Shown in pieces: positions 31,824-42,614 of a DNA stretch of 64,000 nucleotides. The position numbers and the translations under genes are program-made. Source of the DNA: Actinostola sp. cb2023 (Eukaryota; Cnidaria; Anthozoa; Actiniaria; Actinostolidae); NCBI GenBank assembly GCA_033675265.1, contig JAUJYZ010000584.1, positions 394,501-458,500 on the forward strand, written 5' to 3'. Every line of letters starts with the position of its first letter. The first letter of the stretch is position 1. The notes under the pieces were generated by a model, which was given only the letters and a program-made list of their open reading frames with translations, had not been told where the DNA came from and made no database searches.

Positions 31824-31884
31824 ATATAAAATTACATATGCTACAAAGAACGAAATAAAAAATGACTGTGAATACGTATTTATA

Positions 31885-32274
31885 ATGGAATACATTAAAG
31901 AAATCAAGACAGTCAATTTTTTCCACGACAACCTGGTCAAGAACAACAGCCATGTGTGGCATAAACATATTTGTTCTATTTGCGGGAGTGTTTACAAGCA
32001 TATTCACCCTATTAGATCAGACAGCCATCAGGAAGCATTTGCCTTAACAGACAGAAACATTGCCTCGGGGGGGGGTTGGTTTGGCTTGCCGAGTGTGTAA
32101 AACTTTGCCCAACCTGAACACTATTTTACGTGAAAAAATTGTTAAGACGATTAAAAATAGAAATGAATCTTATTCCTCTAAAATTCACAGTAATATTGAA
32201 GTCTCACCATCCCCAGCAAAACAACACTCCTACGGCGGCCATAGATGGTTCAAGCAAAAGAAATGGTAAACCGG
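31885..32274 (+). pseudogene. Cys/His protein copy 2, broken in G-run
   Basis: Copy of 26656-27036. A run of nine G at 32069-32077 replaces five G plus C and shifts the frame before the second Cys pair. Confidence 0.6.
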
Positions 32275-32738
32275 ACGCCACAGCCGCTTTACGGAGGAAT
32301 ATTTAGTGCAGGAATTTTGCACAATCTTGCTTTTTGCGGACCGGTAGAACCTTTAACTTATACCTCTACTAATACTTGTTTACCCTATGTTTTACCGTCC
32401 AACAATAGAGGTGAATATTTAGCCGCTCTTCAAGCTATAAGAATTGCTAAAGCCAACGGTGTTTAAAAAAATAACAATACTTACAGATTCTTTTATATTG
32501 TATGAAACTATTAATAAATGGTATAGCACCAAAGCCGGAAAAGAAGAAAAAAAAAAAAAACTTAGATCTTATAGAACTTATTATTAAAGAAATACCCCCT
32601 ACCTTTTCGTGGCAATGGACTAGAGGGCATCTTAACGATGGATCGATTGAAGCTCAGTTGAATAATATAGCTGATAAATTAGCAAAAGATGGATACAAAC
32701 AAGCCATTATCTACCATCCCACAGGTACGCTTAGATAG
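32163..32738 (+). pseudogene. RNase H copy 2
   Basis: It carries an extra T at about 32288 and another at about 32463 that shift the frame on either side of the catalytic glutamate, and a different poly-A context at 32545. It is more damaged than the other copies. Confidence 0.8.
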
Positions 32739-33142
32739 AATTTGTCTTTTTTTTTAAATACTTACCCGCCGACCAGGCCAAACAAATGGAAAAAGACTGT
32801 TACAACGTAGTAATTCGTAAATGTTTACGCAACGAACTAAGGTCGTGGAACGATCCGGCTTTTTTAGGTAAGTATTCTTTGCGGTGCCATATTATGCTTA
32901 GAGCTCTTCATAAAGGATTATCTCCGCGACCCGATCAGTCCATGAAAGATATTTATCCCGAACTTTTTACTGCGCCGAAACCCACAGAAGTTCACACGTC
33001 TAAAACTTCTAGATTGTATCGTTGTCCTTCGTGTGGCGGCCGTAGAACTTCCTATTGACTGGCGCAAACAAGAGCGGCCGACGAGGGCATTACTATAATT
33101 TGCTCGTGTGAAGAATGTGGAACTACATTTAGAACAAGTTAA
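32689..33142 (+). pseudogene. TFIIS copy 2
   Basis: It has the shared TGA (33056-33058) plus a private nine-T run near 32747 that shifts the N-terminal frame. Confidence 0.8.
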
Positions 33143-33152
33143 ATTTGAATAA

Positions 33153-33655
33153 ATGAGTGTTAAAGAATTGGAAACAAAATGGTATCTTATTTCACCCAAT
33201 AAATCACGCACAACGCGGCCTCCTCTTGAGATGCCACTATTTTGTAAAGTAGGTAGTGATAAACTTATAATAGATGTTACAGAACACATCATCACTACCG
33301 ACGGTGTAACTTATAATTATGATAAAATTCCTTTTGTACAAGTTCTCCCGTGTAATTTTATAGCACTGGGATCAAAAAATATAAAAATAATGCATTTAGA
33401 AATGACTTGGCTGCTTAAGCCGCCAGGTAAAAATATTAATTCAAGGCCGCCTCAACTTATTCCTATAACTTGGGAAGTAGATATAAATGCGCCAGAAATT
33501 ATTGATGTCACGAACAACATATCCATACAATATGGAGAAAAAATAAATTATTATTTCGACGACCAGCCTATGGTAAAAACTTCTTGGTCGGGCCAAGTCG
33601 ATGCTTTTACACGCACCAGTACGCTCAGGTAGCAACGGCCGCCATACCTTTGCCA
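33153..33655 (+). pseudogene. 298-residue gene copy 2, truncated
   Basis: It retains the N-terminal half, with one extra codon near 33288 and a 2-base insertion near 33618, and is cut by the junction at 33655 before the CxxC region. Confidence 0.8.
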
Positions 33656-33827
33656 AGTGTTTACAAGCATATTCACCCTATTAGATCAGACAGCCATCAG
33701 GAAGCATTTGCCTTAACAGACAGAAACATTGCCTCGGGGGCTGGTTTGGCTTGCCGAGTGTGTAAAACTTTGCCCAACCTGAACACTATTTTACGTGAAA
33801 AAATTGTTAAGACGATTAAAAATAGAA

Positions 33828-34402
33828 ATGAATCTTATTCCTCTAAAATTCACAGTAATATTGAAGTCTCACCATCCCCAGCAAAACAACACTCCTACGG
33901 TGGCCATAGATGGTTCAAGCAAAAGAAATGGTAAACCGGACGCCAGAGCCGCTTACGGAGGAATATTTAGTGCAGGAATTTTGCACAATCTTGCTTTTTG
34001 CGGACCGGTAGAACCTTTAACTTATACCTCTACTAATACTTGTTTACCCTATGTTTTACCGTCCAACAATAGAGGTGAATATTTAGCCGCTCTTCAAGCT
34101 ATAAGAATTGCTAAAGCCAACGGTGTTAAAAAAATAACAATACTTACAGATTCTTTTATATTGTATGAAACTATTAATAAATGGTATAGCACCAAAGCCG
34201 GAAAAGAATTAAAAAAAAAAAAAACTTAGATCTTATAGAACTTATTATTAAAGAAATACCCCCTACCTTTTCGTGGCAATGGACTAGAGGGCATCTTAAC
34301 GATGGATCGATTGAAGCTCAGTTGAATAATATAGCTGATAAATTAGCAAAAGATGGATACAAACAAGCCATTATCTACCATCCCACAGGTACGCTTAGAT
34401 AG
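33828..34402 (+). pseudogene. RNase H copy 3
   Basis: It is open through the catalytic D, E and second D. The poly-A run after GAATT (34211-34224) is one base away from keeping the frame, so the last part with the fourth acidic residue is out of frame. This is the least damaged copy. Confidence 0.8.
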
Positions 34403-34805
34403 AATTTGTCTTTTTTTTAAATACTTACCCGCCGACCAGGCCAAACAAATGGAAAAAGACTGTTACAACGTAGTAATTCGTAAATGTTTACGCAACGAAC
34501 TAAGGTCGTGGAACGATCCGGCTTTTTTAGGTAAGTATTCTTTGCGGTGCCATATTATGCTTAGAGCTCTTCATAAAGGATTATCTCCGCGACCCGATCA
34601 GTCCATGAAAGATATTTATCCCGAACTTTTTACTGCGCCGAAACCCACAGAAGTTCACACGTCTAAAACTTCTAGATTGTATCGTTGTCCTTCGTGTGGC
34701 GGCCGTAGAACTTCCTATTGACTGGCGCAAACAAGAGCGGCCGACGAGGGCATTACTATAATTTGCTCGTGTGAAGAATGTGGAACTACATTTAGAACAA
34801 GTTAA
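34353..34805 (+). pseudogene. TFIIS copy 3
   Basis: Same length and same in-frame TGA (34719-34721) as copy 1. Confidence 0.85.
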
Positions 34806-34815
34806 ATTTGAATAA

Positions 34816-35712
34816 ATGAGTGTTAAAGAATTGGAAACAAAATGGTATCTTATTTCACCCAATAAATCACGCACAACGCGGCCTCCTCTTGAGATGCCAC
34901 TATTTTGTAAAGTAGGTAGTGATAAACTTATAATAGATGTTACAGAACACATCACTACCGACGGTGTAACTTATAATTATGATAAAATTCCTTTTGTACA
35001 AGTTCTCCCGTGTAATTTTATAGCACTGGGATCAAAAAATATAAAAATAATGCATTTAGAAATGACTTGGCTGCTTAAGCCGCCAGGTAAAAATATTAAT
35101 TCAAGGCCGCCTCAACTTATTCCTATAACTTGGGAAGTAGATATAAATGCGCCAGAAATTATTGATGTCACGAACAACATATCCATACAATATGGAGAAA
35201 AAATAAATTATTATTTCGACGACCAGCCTATGGTAAAAACTTCTTGGTCGGGCCAAGTCGATGCTTTTACACGCACCTACGCTCAGGTAGCAACGGCCGC
35301 CATACCTTTGCCAAATCCCGAACCTTCGCATTCTTATAGGCCGCCCGCTAAAAAGCGCAAACATCATCACGACAACGTGCCGTTTATGGAAGAATTAGTA
35401 TCTATTAACCTTCCTGATAGTTTTAAATGGTTTATGGACAATATCAAAGTATTAGATAATTTATGTTTGGACTGTTACAACGGGCATAGCATTGTAGTGG
35501 ACGATTACGGAGATCTGGCCGAATTTCTGTGCCGGGAATGCATCAAACAATTAAGTGTTATAATTCCTACGCCCCTTTGTAAAAATTGCAACATAAATAG
35601 CTTAGGTATTGGAACTTTAGGCCTAAACAACAGCTGCAATGGATGTATGAATCCCAACTTTAAGAAAAACTTATTTAGTTTTTTGAGATTAGCCGACATA
35701 TGTCGTTTCTAG
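34816..35712 (+). CDS. 298-residue hypothetical protein, copy 3 (intact)
   Basis: Identical in length to 27917-28813 with all four CxxC pairs. The only change noticed is a synonymous A to G near 35664. Confidence 0.65.
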   Translation: MSVKELETKWYLISPNKSRTTRPPLEMPLFCKVGSDKLIIDVTEHITTDGVTYNYDKIPFVQVLPCNFIALGSKNIKIMHLEMTWLLKPPGKNINSRPPQLIPITWEVDINAPEIIDVTNNISIQYGEKINYYFDDQPMVKTSWSGQVDAFTRTYAQVATAAIPLPNPEPSHSYRPPAKKRKHHHDNVPFMEELVSINLPDSFKWFMDNIKVLDNLCLDCYNGHSIVVDDYGDLAEFLCRECIKQLSVIIPTPLCKNCNINSLGIGTLGLNNSCNGCMNPNFKKNLFSFLRLADICRF

Positions 35713-35805
35713 TATCACTGCGTAGAGGTTCTCAATCGATACCGTGTGTGCGTGCGTGTGTGCGTGCGTGTGTGCGTGCGTGCGGTGCAACGGTACGGTG
35801 CGTAT

Positions 35806-36406
35806 TTAATTGAGTGCTTTTTCTTGCTCGTCTGCGGCAGCTCCCCAGTCTTCCTCGTTGGGCATGGACCATTCGTCGATCTCGATCTTTGGCTTCTTCA
35901 CATTTTCTTCCTCGACGGAGTTCTTCCTTTTTGATGCCTCTGTCAACTTTCTCGGCTGCGGCATTATCAAGAATGGCCTGTGCTTTCTTTGCATCTTCAG
36001 CAATAATGGTCTGTTCTATTATCCTGAGTGCCTCCTCGTCGAATACCTTCTGGCTGTTGACCCTTACACGGTTTTCCTCTGCTAGGAACATTGGAAGAGT
36101 TGACAAAGCAATTGGATAGATGTGTGTACGAGTGCACAGGTTCTTGGCCTTGCCGAGTACCGTCAGGCACAGGGGTCCCCATTTGCATGCTGAAGATACA
36201 GTCACATGTACATAGCGGCAAAACTTCGGATCTTTCCTGTTGCACCTCCCTCTTGCGTTGTGTCTACAGCACTCTACTGTGTTTTTGCGCATAGCCTGAT
36301 GCCAAGCATCCAATCTGTCGTTTGGATGAAGTTTGTCACACCTTTTCTTACCGCATTGTCCAAATGTCAAATACTCCTCGCAAAGAACTGTCTTCACGTA
36401 CGCCAT
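35806..36406 (-). pseudogene. CCCH zinc-finger gene copy 3 (frameshifted)
   Basis: All three Cys/His clusters are retained. A CTGTCAA versus CATCAA difference at about 35940 shifts the frame, so the acidic C-terminal end is replaced by another frame running to 35732. Confidence 0.7.
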
Positions 36407-36475
36407 TTTTTGGTTACCTTTTTTAATTATTTTTGCAGTATTTTTCTTCCCACGCTACTGCCCATACAGAATTTT

Positions 36476-36760
36476 TCAGTTGTAGAAAAGAATAGGAACC
36501 GGAGAACGCCCGTGCTGTTTATACCACCCTATAAAACTTTGTGGCCCGAGGCGCAATAAGGAAGTTTTGCCGTCATAAAAAACTGCGACATGCCTTTTGT
36601 TTAAAGCTGCGGACGACCGCACTAAAGTATATCCATTAAATTTGCCCGATATTTTATTTAAGGGATTTGGACCAGAAAAATTGTAATTTGGTTGAGAATG
36701 CAATAAAAGTAAAATAATCCAAAATATGATAAATTGTATTTGTACGGCTTTAGAAAACAT
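36476..36760 (-). CDS. Small hydrophobic-start protein, copy 3
   Basis: Identical to the copy at 29564-29848. Confidence 0.5.
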   Translation of the reverse strand: MFSKAVQIQFIIFWIILLLLHSQPNYNFSGPNPLNKISGKFNGYTLVRSSAALNKRHVAVFYDGKTSLLRLGPQSFIGWYKQHGRSPVPILFYN

Positions 36761-36771
36761 AATATGAATAG

Positions 36772-37663
36772 ATGGATAACTGGAGCGACAATCGCAGAAC
36801 ATCAGCTATTCTAATTTTCAAGGGAAATACCAACAATCTTCTTTACACACTCAGACCTAAAAATTCTGCGGCTGCTACCAGCGGCTGCGGCATTGGCAAC
36901 GACCTTCTGACTTCATCACAAATAGGCGCTATCTTAAGATTCCACGTCATTTTTACCATAAGGCGCATTTTAAACGATTTGGAAGTGCCGTTGCCATGGG
37001 GTAATACTTTTGTTTGGGACGGCACTCGATACAATAAAAGCTCTTTTACAAGGTTGTGCAATGAGTTTGGCGTAAAAAACCCTGACTTCAGATTCAAAGG
37101 ACAATCGTCTGACGTATTTAGCTTCCATTACACTTCTTATAAAGATTCCCTCACTGGTTACTATAAAAGCACCCACCAGAGCAGAAGACAATACAATTGG
37201 TTCATACCAGCAAAAAGCATTGGCATAACAAGAGCAGGAATGAGTCGATTGAATCAAAGCATAGAAGCTTTCGTCTATTGCATCTTAGGAGCACAAGTAA
37301 ACACGCGATCTAGCATCGTAGATAATTTTGGCCCCTCAAGAGAAACACAAGATGTTTTCTTAAAATTATTCGAAAGCGCTATCATTGAAAAAGACATCTC
37401 TAAAAGCATCCAAAGATACCAAATGGCAGTGAATAAAGTAAAACTAGATTTAGCCATCTCGCCTGGATGCTGGCTGTTGCCGTCAAATCTAATAGTAAAC
37501 GCTCATTCAGTTGCCGGATATAATAATAAACTGCAGCGCGCGACGGACACTATGCAATTCGGCATAAAATAATATTAACAACAAAATAAAATCAGTTGAT
37601 CCTCAGAATAAATGGGTTTCAAAAGTTGTTCATCAATCTCCAACAATACCACCGCCGCCACCA
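36772..37663 (+). pseudogene. Hybrid frame in right terminal repeat
   Basis: It has the same 33-codon leader joined to the terminal-repeat protein as at 29860. An extra A at about 37567 stops the frame at 37572, before the Pro run, which continues out of frame. Confidence 0.7.
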
Positions 37664-38159
37664 CCCATAAAAAAATATATATCTGCAGCACAAGAGACAC
37701 CCCCTTCAAAAGGCCATGAAGCAAATCTAATGGTAATAACAAAGTTGTCGCCGGAGTTGCATGGGCTCTGTTCCGATAGAATGTCACTGGAAGCATGCCC
37801 CATTCCTTGAATGCCAAAATATTTTATTGCAGTCGAATGTTTTAAAATCACAATTAAAACATTTGTATTCCTGATCGCATGGCATTTGCCTTTTGCTAAT
37901 ATGCAGGCTTAATCCTCCTTTTGATTTAAAAACTCGTTTACACTTCTCGCATAGAAAACCTTTCGCCGCAGAAAGCTCTTGCGTCGTAAGCTTCCCCATA
38001 TACCCCTAAGATTTATCTTCTCAAATACTATCCCCCAACGCATCATCTCCGCCCCTTTTTTTACACCCACCATAGTAGATGTGAAATCTCAAAAGGTCAA
38101 AGAGGGGCTACCGGGATTTAAAATTGGACTTGCGTTTAAACCGGCCTTTCACATCTACT
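36869..38159 (-). repeat. Right terminal inverted repeat (1,291 bp)
   Basis: The reverse complement matches 18027-19317. The tip is CACATCTACT, and the subterminal inverted motif AGTAGATGTGAAA is at 38074-38086. Confidence 0.9.
37784..37999 (-). CDS. C2HC zinc-finger protein, right terminal-repeat copy
   Basis: Identical to 18187-18402 and intact. It converges with the disrupted structural-like gene as on the left. Confidence 0.6.
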   Translation of the reverse strand: MGKLTTQELSAAKGFLCEKCKRVFKSKGGLSLHISKRQMPCDQEYKCFNCDFKTFDCNKIFWHSRNGACFQ

Positions 38160-38164
38160 CAAGG
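38160..38164 (+). repeat. Right target-site duplication CAAGG
   Basis: Directly follows the right tip and matches 18022-18026. Confidence 0.8.
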
Positions 38165-38354
38165 CAACCCTGTAGGGGCTGCATGGGGGAGGGACACTAG
38201 AACATTGCATTCAGCAGAACTTAATTGGACTTCTGTACAGTCTTCATTAATGTCATTAAATTACCAATACCTTTGATCCTACAAAATTGTACACTTTTCC
38301 TACAAAAAAAAAATTAATTAACTTCGATTAGATAATTTGGCATCAAAATACATA

Positions 38355-38552
38355 CAGTCAGACCTCTATTAAGCGGTCACCCTCGGGAAATAGCCAACTG
38401 ACCGCTTAATAGAGGTGACCGCTTAACAAAGGTCAAGTTTACAGTAAGTAAATGTACATGTATGGGGACCAATTTCCAGGAATTTGAGTGAAAGTGACCG
38501 CTTAATAGAGGGTGACCGCTTAACAGAGGGCCGCTTAATAGAGGTTTGACTG
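38355..38552. mobile_element. 198-bp TA-flanked pogo/Tigger-like MITE
   Basis: It begins CAGTCAGACCTCTATTAAGC and ends with the near complement. The motif GACCGCTTAATAGAGG is repeated inside, and TA is present on both sides (38353-38354, 38553-38554). Confidence 0.85.
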
Positions 38553-38559
38553 TACATGT

Positions 38560-39255
38560 ACATGTGATGCTCTTAAAAAAGTAGGGTCAACTTATACAAA
38601 GAATATATGAAAAAATCAGGAATTTTGACCTCATTTTACAAATGTAGAGGGTCGACTTGTACACTGGAAAATCAATGACAAGTCTGTCACTGGCAGAAGG
38701 TGTCTGTCTTTAATAAGTAGACCCTGCGAACCCCCAACCTCCTGCACAATAGGCACTTTTGCTAAATGAAATGTTGGCTACATTGTAAGTTACAATCAAG
38801 GCTGTGGGTCAGCGGTCGCAGATTCTGTGCAGGTCGCATCCCAGCACTTGCAGGGCCTCACATGGCCAGTAAATCAGTCTGATCAGTGCAGATACTAAGA
38901 TGGACACCCCCCCCCCCATATTATAAAATAAATAAATAATTAATAAATAAATAAAAAAGATGGACACACCCCGGGGGGGTTCTTCAAAGTTAAAAAGGTA
39001 GGGATGACCATCGGAAATCCTCGAAAAAATACCCTAAAAAATACCAAGCCATGAAACATTTCCAAAACACCCCCCAAAAAATACCTTGTGGTCTAAAAAT
39101 CACCAGGCTAAAACTACCATCAGATCGCTCCCCGGGATACCACTATTCAAGACTGAGCGCGCTTGTTCCAAGTTTCAAACCCTAAAAATACCAGCTCTTT
39201 AAAAAAATGGATTTCGCTTGACCAACCCCTAAAAAATATGACGATCACCCCTACC

Positions 39256-39291
<36 letters not shown>

Positions 39292-39355
39292 AGACACCCC
39301 TCACCCCTGTCTGGTCCCTGTAGCACTAGAGAGCTACAATGTATGTTACACTTAC
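38560..39355. other. Non-coding stretch with CCCTAAAAA-type motifs and a long poly-C
   Basis: The degenerate motif CCCTAAAAAATACC occurs between 38990 and 39240, and a run of about 32 C is at 39259-39290. This lies beyond the last exon of the MINDY gene that I can define. I could not find the terminal coding exon here. Confidence 0.5.
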
Positions 39356-42300
39356 ATTATTATTTGGTGGTGGTCCCTGTTGTTGAGGTACAGTGTGTGG
39401 TCTGGGTTGTCGTACAGGAGCTGCAATGTTAGATGGTTGACCCAGCGGCAATCCTCTTGGAACAGCAGCTTGTCTGGCTTGCTGCTGCTGGTGTTGTTGT
39501 TGTTGCTGTTGTTGTTGTCTTTGCTCTTCTTCTTGTAATTGTAATGCTAATTGTAAACTGATAAACAATTCAAACATTTTAATTGAAACAAGACGCTCAA
39601 TGAGCGTACACTCGGGCATTATGACAATGACAGTTGCGTGACGAGGGAGACTACATGTATGTGTCGGTGAACATAGATCACGGGCAACAGGTCATGTAGA
39701 GTCAGTATTTTTGGTAATTTTTGTATTTTCCGTATCGCTTATAAGCTCTCCGAAGCTCTGTTATTGTCTGTATTTGTTTCTGATGACCTTTAGACTATCC
39801 AAACCCCAACAGTAATCTGAACCCCGACATCTGGTTTCATTTATGACATCATGACAATGACAGTTGCGTGACGAGGGAGACTATGTATCGACGGTGAGTA
39901 TAGATAAAGATCTCGAATCAGTACGCCCTTCGTTGTAATTCAAGGCGCGTTTGTTTTTGTTAAATATATTTAAGCTTACAAAGGCTTCAATTATAGCACT
40001 ATTTTCAGTCAATCATGCTTCTTCGATACAATATCATTTCTCTTCTGCATATTAAACACAACTGCTTCTCTCTCGATACAGCACTGTCGGATACCTTTTA
40101 AACAGGTTTATGAAACCACGGCGTGACGGCAGTCATGCAGCAAGCACAGCGACATTATCTGCTGGGTAATCTTGAAACTCGATACGATCACATACTGTAC
40201 TTCGCATTTTGTGTACCGATACGATCAAATACGATCAAATACTGATACGATCAAAATCTCGACTTTACATGTTCATACATTGTATACAGTGTACATGTAT
40301 ACATGTACATGTAATAATATGTATTTCTAAAAACGTTGACAGTGAACTGGATGATTTGAGATCAAGATGAATTATGGGAAACTGAGGGTCTTTCGTTAGT
40401 AACATGCGAAATTCATTCATTTGACTGCAAGCTTGGAATCACGCTTGGTGTTCGATCGAGATATGGTGAAGGTTAATATGGATTTAAAAGTATCAGATCA
40501 TCCGTTTTTTGAAATACCGTAGTGTATACTTCACGCTTTTTGAGTTCCAAAGGAGAATTTGGATTTTGATCGAAAACCATATATCTCAGCCGAAGCTTTA
40601 GTCAAAAGAAGTTTTAGATACGAAGATATGAGCGATCGCTTATGCTCATAATTTAGTTAAAATGTATGGGTCCGCCATCTTGGTGTCCCATCAAGGGGCA
40701 CCAACATGGTGGCCAAGTCACGAAGACTTAAAATCATGTTTATATTGCAAACACTTCAATTTGTAAACATCTACATTCATCAAAATAAAGATACCCATCA
40801 TCTACTAAGATAAGTCGTATTACATGTATTTCAAACGAATTTTCCTATTTCTACGGCTTTGAAAATGCGTGTGACAGTATTGCGTGACAGAATTTGACTC
40901 GCAATAAATCGAAAACAAATCTAAATTACCAAATTATTTTGGTAAGACTTTTCTTATAACGACATCAACAAGATATCCAACAAACAGTTTTGTGAGGTGA
41001 ATACATGTAGTTTGGATTTTAGCTTTTTGATGACGTCATGTGAAAACCGAGAATTGTTGAAGGGGCAGAACTGTCAGTGTCAGTGACTTATGATCAAACC
41101 TCTAGAATAATACAAGTTGTTTTTTAGATTTTTCAGATATCACTTTTTATATATTAATAATAATATACCAATTATTACTCGGGCCCTTCCGAAGGAAGCC
41201 CGAGTTAGAAAATGCGTTTTTCGGTAGTAGTAGTAGTCGTAGTTTTTTTAGTCGGTTAAAGAATGACGAAAGTATGCGACGTATTTAATCGTATCCGGAG
41301 TTTCAAGATTACTCCGCAGATTTGAAAAGATAAAGGAGACACAGGACTCAAGTAGATTATGAATCTTAGTTTTGAAAGCAGCTGTAGATCTTCAAGCTAT
41401 TAAAAGGTCAGGATTCTAGTTCATCGTTCAATGACTAGAAGTGGTAAAAGGACTAGAAGCTCGCTTAAAATATATATTTTTTTAAACAAACGCGAGGCCG
41501 TTATCGGAACCATCTGACCTATGCAACCTCAAGACGTATCATGTTCGTACTCACCGGACTAATAGTCTCCCTCGTTACTCAACTGTCACTGATTGTCATG
41601 ACGTCAGAGAAATTATATTGTATTGAAGAAGATGTCCTTGTTTTATTCGACGTTCGAACCGTAACTCGAACCCGAACTCGATTCCAAACTCGACGTTTCG
41701 GGATCTGAAGCTAGAGAGGGGGCCTTTACACAAACTCATCAAAATCAAATCAATTGAACTCAAAGTCAAAAGGTAATCAAATGAACTCAAAGGCAAATCA
41801 AATGAACTCGACACATACATGTATATACGTAGTCTCCCTCGTCACACAACTGTCAGTCATTGTCAGGTCTCTCCTCGCGCAGCTGACATTGTCCTTGTTC
41901 TTCAACCAACTGGTATTCATTTTCAAGTACTTCCTCGAACAACTGACATTTTCCTTTTCACAATGCCCGAGTGAACGCTCATTGAGCGTCTTGTTGGTAT
42001 ATATATTACGCGCAATCTACAAAATGTAGATATTATATAAAACAAATAGATTCCATTTTCCTGTGCATCTGTACTCTTATAGATGTACAGAAGATGTCAA
42101 AATGTGGTGAGTACAACAGTCACGTCACTCGACTTCGTCTCGTGGCATACTTTTTTGTTCTCACCACATTTGGACATCATCTGTGCATCTATAAGAGTAC
42201 AGACACACGGGGAAATGGAATATATTTGTTAAATACATTGTAAGATTGTTCTTGTAATACACTGACTCTTTCAAGGTTGACCATTCATGATAAAGTATTT

Positions 42301-42573
42301 CATAAAGTTCCACTTACTCGGACCATTCTTGTGACGTCATACCAGCCGATGGTTCAGGATGAGTTGCTACCGTTGACGTTTCCTTCTCTCTCGTTTCCCT
42401 TTCTCTGGCATCGATTTTTGTTTGTTCTTCTTGAAGGGACAGGGCAACTAGATAACTAGAAAAAAATAACCAATGACAGTCAATTTAGCATTGTCAGAAC
42501 TGCCAGTTAAATAAACCAAAATAATTGAATAAAACTGTGAAAAAAAAATAAAAAATAAAAAAAAAAATAAAAA

Positions 42574-42614
<41 letters not shown>

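Larger units (their letters stand above)
30777..33655. repeat. Tandem duplication unit 2 (copy of 25548-28414)
   Basis: Nearly identical to 25548-28414. Differences are a G-run expansion at 32069-32077, an extra T near 32288 and after 32460, a changed poly-A context at 32545, a longer T-run at 32747, a 3-base insertion near 33288 and a 2-base change near 33618. The left junction joins the partial terminal repeat to dUTPase with one shared A. The right junction joins the 298-residue gene to the Cys/His gene, also with one shared A. Confidence 0.9.
33656..36868. repeat. Tandem duplication unit 3 (copy of 26758-29956)
   Basis: It repeats the segment from within the Cys/His gene to the edge of the terminal repeat, then continues into the complete right terminal repeat. 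Differences from unit 1 are few: single substitutions (for example near 33948 and 36319), the GTGC microsatellite length, and an indel in the CCCH gene. Confidence 0.9.
18027..38159. mobile_element. Asfarvirus-like endogenous viral element with terminal inverted repeats
   Basis: A 20,133-bp block of AT-rich, mostly intronless, closely packed genes on both strands, unlike the spliced genes around it. Its ends AGTAGATGTG and CACATCTACT start 1.29 kb inverted repeats, and a 5-bp duplication (CAAGG) flanks it. The gene set (RPB1, TFIIS, PCNA-like clamp, dUTPase, entry-protein-like membrane proteins) and local gene order point to the ASFV group of nucleocytoplasmic large DNA viruses. It has no DNA polymerase, major capsid protein, packaging ATPase, primase or integrase, and 20 kb is far below the 170 kb or more of known asfarviruses. 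Stops and frameshifts show decay. Polinton-like ends (AG...CT) are noted, but no Polinton hallmark gene is present. Confidence 0.85.

Noticed and set aside
18027..38159. Polinton/Maverick transposon
   Set aside because: The ends resemble Polinton tips, but no protein-primed polymerase, retroviral-type integrase, packaging ATPase or capsid gene is seen, and the gene content is asfarvirus-like.
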